NCBI GenBank assembly: GCA_045539925.1
Contig: JAZQGH010000039.1
Span: forward strand, 1-6,309
DNA: 6,309 bases
Direction of reading: 5' to 3'
Source: SFWF01 sp045539925
Lineage (GTDB): Bacteria; Bacillota; Clostridia; Oscillospirales; Acutalibacteraceae
Shown here: piece by piece, positions 4,620 through 6,309 of the stretch
How the letters are laid out: every line of letters begins with the position of its first letter
How positions within the stretch are numbered: the first letter of the stretch is position 1
Notes under the pieces: model-generated
Databases searched by the model: none
What the model was told of the DNA's origin: nothing
Seen by the model: the letters and a program-made list of their open reading frames with translations, nothing else
Made by a program: the position numbers and the translations under genes

Positions 4620-4802
4620 ATGAATGATAAAGAACTGATTAAAAGAGTCAGAGTATTAAAAGCTATGGGATATATAAAGAACTACTATGAACTAGCGGAA
4701 ATGCTCGGAATGACAGAGAAAGGCTTGTATAACTGGCTCGGCGGCTATTATTCGCTAGGCTATAAGAACAAGCAGCGATTAAATGAAATCTTGAGAGAAT
4801 AG
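4620..4802 (+). CDS. Small 60-residue helix-turn-helix protein
   Basis: The product is almost only a helix-turn-helix of the Cro/C1 type: an N-terminal helix (KELIKRVRVLKAMGYIK), then NYYELAEMLGMTEKGLYNWL at 21-40 as the HTH, and a C-terminal helix (KNKQRLNEILRE). Such mini-regulators bind operators as dimers, and on plasmids often set copy number or repress a transcript. The start follows AAGGAG by 9 bp. It lies directly after a strong terminator and heads the 4620-5985 cluster, with the next gene 11 bp away. It ends in TAG; reading through that codon would add only three residues before a TAA. Operator and target are unknown, with palindromes at 4466-4487 and 791-866 as candidates. Confidence 0.82.
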   Translation: MNDKELIKRVRVLKAMGYIKNYYELAEMLGMTEKGLYNWLGGYYSLGYKNKQRLNEILRE

Positions 4803-4813
4803 GGGGTATAACA

Positions 4814-5077
4814 ATGGCTTACACACTAGAGCAAATAGAGTATTTACACGACATAGGGGCAATGCCTGATTGGGCGTATTATCAGCAGAACGGCAAGACA
4901 GCGGAAGAAAACTTCCGTATTCAGCAACAGAAAAGACAAGTAGAAACACGCCGCCGAATGGAAGAAGAACGCCGCCGCAAAGAGTTTGAAAAAGAGCTTG
5001 AAGCAGAGATAGAGAAAAAAGCAGCAGCTACAATAGAAAAAGTGCTTGATGAACTACTGAAAGACTTTAATAAATAA
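4814..5077 (+). CDS. Hypothetical charged helical protein (87 residues)
   Basis: No named family is recognised. Residues 1-35 (starting MAYTLEQIEYLHDIGAMPDW) form a compact aromatic-rich N-terminus with the turn QNGKTAEENF. Residues about 36-85 are a continuous, highly charged helix rich in Arg, Glu and Lys (RRRMEEERRRKEFEKELEAE) that should form a coiled coil. The C-terminus ends in an amphipathic helix (IEKVLDELLKDF). It is probably a cytosolic dimer or an adaptor, as an inference from composition. AGGGGG (4801-4806) overlaps the preceding stop region and lies 7 bp before the ATG, so it is co-transcribed with the small HTH gene. Confidence 0.78.
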   Translation: MAYTLEQIEYLHDIGAMPDWAYYQQNGKTAEENFRIQQQKRQVETRRRMEEERRRKEFEKELEAEIEKKAAATIEKVLDELLKDFNK

Positions 5078-5126
5078 AGCCCTAGTTAGCTACACAGAGC
5101 AAAAAAACAGAAAGGAGTGTATTTGC

Positions 5127-5519
5127 TTGCCAGATGATACAGAATTATGGAAAACGCTTGAAGAGCTACCTAGATATTAGATTAGCAATAAAGGGAATAT
5201 TAAGAGCTTGATAGGCACAGAAAAGCAGCTAAAGCCGACACCAGACGGCAAAGGCTACTTGCGTGTTAAATTGAGCCAAAAGCCAGAAGCAAAAGGGAAA
5301 TACCGCACAAAAGATTATAGACTACATAGGTTAGTAGCAAAGTATTTTTGCGAAAACTTTACAGAAGAAAAAGAAGTCCATCATAAGAACTTGCGGCGAT
5401 GGGATAATAGAGCAAGCAACCTCGTTTGTTTGACTAAAGCAGAACACGCCGAATTACATAGAAAGCTGCGGGAGAAGCAGCAAGAGGAAAAGAACGGCGG
5501 CAGCAGTAAAGCCGCCTAG
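5127..5519 (+). pseudogene. NUMOD4/HNH homing-endonuclease-like gene interrupted by in-frame TAG
   Basis: The full frame starts at TTG 5127, 9 bp after AAAGGAG (5111-5117). It encodes LPDDTELWKTLEELPRY, then TAG (5178-5180), then ISNKGNIKS and onward for 130 codons. ELWK, P-x-Y and ISNxGxIKS match the NUMOD4 DNA-binding motif on both sides of the stop, so the frame was once continuous. The rest carries an HNH domain: HRLVAKYF (67-74), VHHKN (84-88), DNRASNLVCLT (93-103) and EHAELH (106-111), with His85, His86 and Asn94 as likely active-site residues. No ATG follows the stop in this frame; only TTG 5208 could restart, giving 103 residues without NUMOD4. CAG to TAG is the simplest lesion. The HNH part has stayed open, so a recent mutation, suppression or restart are all possible. 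It ends in TAG. Confidence 0.78.
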
Positions 5520-5538
5520 ACCAAAGGAGTATAGAACA

Positions 5539-5985
5539 ATGCCAACTGTGCCAAACCAACGGACTATAACAGTCAATAAAGAGAAAACCGATAAAAGCCA
5601 CAGATACACCGCAAACAATCTTGACGCACTAGACGAAGCCGCCAGACGCTTACAGAGCAAAGGCGGCTTTAAACTTTATATGTATTTGGCAAAGAACCAG
5701 AATAATTATAGCTTTGCTTTGTCTAGTGCTGATTTTTGTGCGTGGAGTGGTTTAGGAATAACGGCGTATAATTCAGCATTTGAAGAACTAAAAGAACAGG
5801 GATATTTGATACCAAAGGACAGCAGCAAGCCGAAAGAGTGCCGATTTACATTTTACGATAAATCCAGACTATCAAACGAAGAGGAAGAAACAATAATTGA
5901 AATACCAGAAGAGAAAGTAAAAGAAACAAATAGAATTACAGAAATGATAAATAATAGTAAGTGCGGCAATGGCTTTGTATTCTAA
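5539..5985 (+). CDS. Winged-helix-like DNA-binding protein next to the iterons
   Basis: This 148-residue protein starts 9 bp after AAAGGAG (5523-5529). Residues about 26-110 have the pattern of a winged helix: a first helix (LDALDEAARRLQ), GGFKLYMYLAKNQ, a probable recognition unit (LSSADFCAWSGLGITAYNSA, 61-80), the helix FEELKEQGYLI and a strand-like wing (CRFTFYDKSR, 101-110). GGFKLYMYL, then GITAYNSAFEELKEQGYL, is reminiscent of HTH proteins common in Bacillota plasmids and phages. The C-terminus is acidic (NEEEETIIEIPEEK) and then Asn/Ser rich. Its last codons overlap the first of three 24-bp repeats, so it could be a second origin-binding protein or a regulator of them. It is the last gene of the 4620-5985 cluster. 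Function is inferred from fold and location. Confidence 0.78.
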   Translation: MPTVPNQRTITVNKEKTDKSHRYTANNLDALDEAARRLQSKGGFKLYMYLAKNQNNYSFALSSADFCAWSGLGITAYNSAFEELKEQGYLIPKDSSKPKECRFTFYDKSRLSNEEEETIIEIPEEKVKETNRITEMINNSKCGNGFVF

Positions 5986-6049
5986 CACCGTTATTTTACA
6001 GCAATACAACGGCGTTATAATACGGCAATACAACACCGTTATAATGCCG
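5978..6049. repeat. Three tandem 24-bp iteron-like repeats
   Basis: Units lie at 5978-6001, 6002-6025 and 6026-6049. The second and third match at 20 of 24 positions and read CAATACAAC, then GG or AC, then CGTTATAAT. The first is degenerate but keeps AACACCGTTAT. A 24-bp period is near two helical turns, as in theta-replicating iteron origins, where Rep binds each unit on the same face. Related half-sites occur in the rep promoter (1594-1603, 1635-1647) and upstream (1478-1490). TATAAT-like elements inside the units could alternatively act as promoters. Confidence 0.65.
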
Positions 6050-6133
6050 CAAATAAAGAAATAATACAGAATACTACAATAATATACTACACGATAAACA
6101 GACCAAAAGCAAGAGTAAGCAGCAGTAAAGCAA
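6050..6133. other. A+T-rich stretch beside the iterons (possible unwinding region)
   Basis: About 80 bases with very few G residues follow the iterons, with AAATAAAGAAATAATACAGA at the start, and lead into the recombinase-binding repeats. An A+T-rich DNA-unwinding element adjacent to iterons is standard in theta origins. No gene or clear DnaA box was found by eye. Confidence 0.45.
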
Positions 6134-6250
6134 AGTGTCAAAATAACCCTAGTAGAAAATAAATAGTAAAAAAGTGTCAAAATAGCTTGACAAATAGTTA
6201 GATTGATGGTATTATAATAGTGTCAAGAAAACATAAGTTAAAATGACACT
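6134..6250. promoter_or_regulatory. Putative res site / recombinase-binding repeats upstream of the serine recombinase
   Basis: Read across the circle join, AGTGTCA occurs at 6134-6140, at 6173-6179 (same as 5-11) and at 6219-6225 (same as 51-57). Its inverse TGACACT lies at 6244-6250 (same as 76-82). The first two copies extend to an identical 12-mer, AGTGTCAAAATA. The last pair forms a 32-bp inverted-repeat site, with 28 bp between the outer edges of TGTCA and TGACA, which is the usual size of a resolvase subsite. Small serine resolvases normally bind two or three such subsites directly upstream of their own gene and begin their half-sites with TGTC. The repeats also flank and overlap the promoter, so binding should repress the gene. 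The assignment as res is inferred from position and repeat form. Confidence 0.6.
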
Positions 6251-6309
6251 AGGAGGATTAACAATGAATAACTATTTCAAGTATAAGCGTATCTCTACCA
6301 AAGAGGAAA
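6169..6309. repeat. Terminal direct repeat, right copy (assembly overlap)
   Basis: This is an exact copy of positions 1-141, offset by 6168. It contains the recombinase promoter, its AGGAGG ribosome-binding site and the first 46 bases of its coding region. It should be trimmed when the plasmid is circularised, and the partial gene inside it should not be counted as a second gene. Confidence 0.93.
6264..6309 (+). CDS. Partial second copy of the recombinase start (overlap artefact)
   Basis: These 46 bases repeat the first codons of the gene at 96-764, with the same AGGAGG and ATG, and run off the window. They belong to the 141-base circle-closing overlap and are not a separate gene. Confidence 0.92.
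   Translation, partial: MNNYFKYKRISTKEE

Noticed and set aside
5127..5579. Plasmid-wide recoding of TAG as glutamine
   Set aside because: Only one in-frame TAG is seen, two genes appear to end in TAG, and reading through 5517 would run over the next gene's ribosome-binding site and start with a second TAG.
5872..6180. - strand open frame of 102 codons over the iterons
   Set aside because: Tyr/Cys/Phe-rich composition comes from reading A+T-rich repeats backwards. No ribosome-binding site, and it overlaps a supported gene.

Overview
This window reads as one complete small circular plasmid with its ends overlapping. The last 141 bases (6169-6309) are identical to the first 141, so the unique circle is 6168 bp and the recombinase gene start at 6264 is a second copy of the one at 96. 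Every convincing gene is on the + strand. Ribosome-binding sites are strong and purine-rich (AGGAGG, AAAGGAG, AAGGGGG), and promoters are sigma70-like (TTGACA or TTGATT, 17 bp, TATAAT or TATTAT). This suggests a Gram-positive-type Bacillota host, possibly a gut anaerobe, but the exact host cannot be read from the sequence. I see no relaxase, resistance, toxin-antitoxin or virion gene, so it looks like a cryptic, non-self-mobilising plasmid.

Layout. (1) 6134-6168 joined to 1-82 holds AGTGTCA repeats around the promoter of a small serine recombinase (96-764), a likely res site and multimer-resolution system. (2) 765-902 is an unusual double inverted repeat carrying mirrored promoter-like elements. 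It is followed by a two-gene unit (903-1244, 1248-1412) of unknown function that ends at a terminator (1416-1446). (3) 1451-1678 is the control region of the replication gene, with clustered CCGTT/GGCGTT elements, a strong promoter and an inverted repeat over the -10. (4) 1679-3010 encodes the likely replication protein, with a DxD plus SGxGxH signature of archaeo-eukaryotic (AEP) primase-polymerases and a C-terminal helix-turn-helix. (5) 3076-4321 holds three tightly packed genes: a helix-turn-helix/coiled-coil protein behind its own repeat-bearing promoter, an unknown acidic-tailed protein, and a four-cysteine protein. (6) 4322-4619 is a structured non-coding stretch ending in a strong terminator. 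(7) 4620-5985 is a second gene cluster: a tiny HTH protein, a charged helical protein, an HNH homing-endonuclease-like gene broken by an in-frame TAG, and a winged-helix-like protein. (8) 5978-6049 carries three 24-bp iteron-like units followed by an A+T-rich stretch, the best origin candidate.

How it may work together (inference): the AEP-type Rep, or the winged-helix protein next to the iterons, would bind the 24-bp repeats. Related half-sites arranged as an inverted repeat in the rep promoter suggest the autoregulation known from iteron plasmids. The helix-turn-helix proteins could control copy number or partition, and the recombinase would resolve multimers. The points most worth checking are the amber-interrupted HNH gene, the iteron/half-iteron pairing, the pseudoknot-capable palindrome at 772-866 and the structured intergenic region at 4322-4619.
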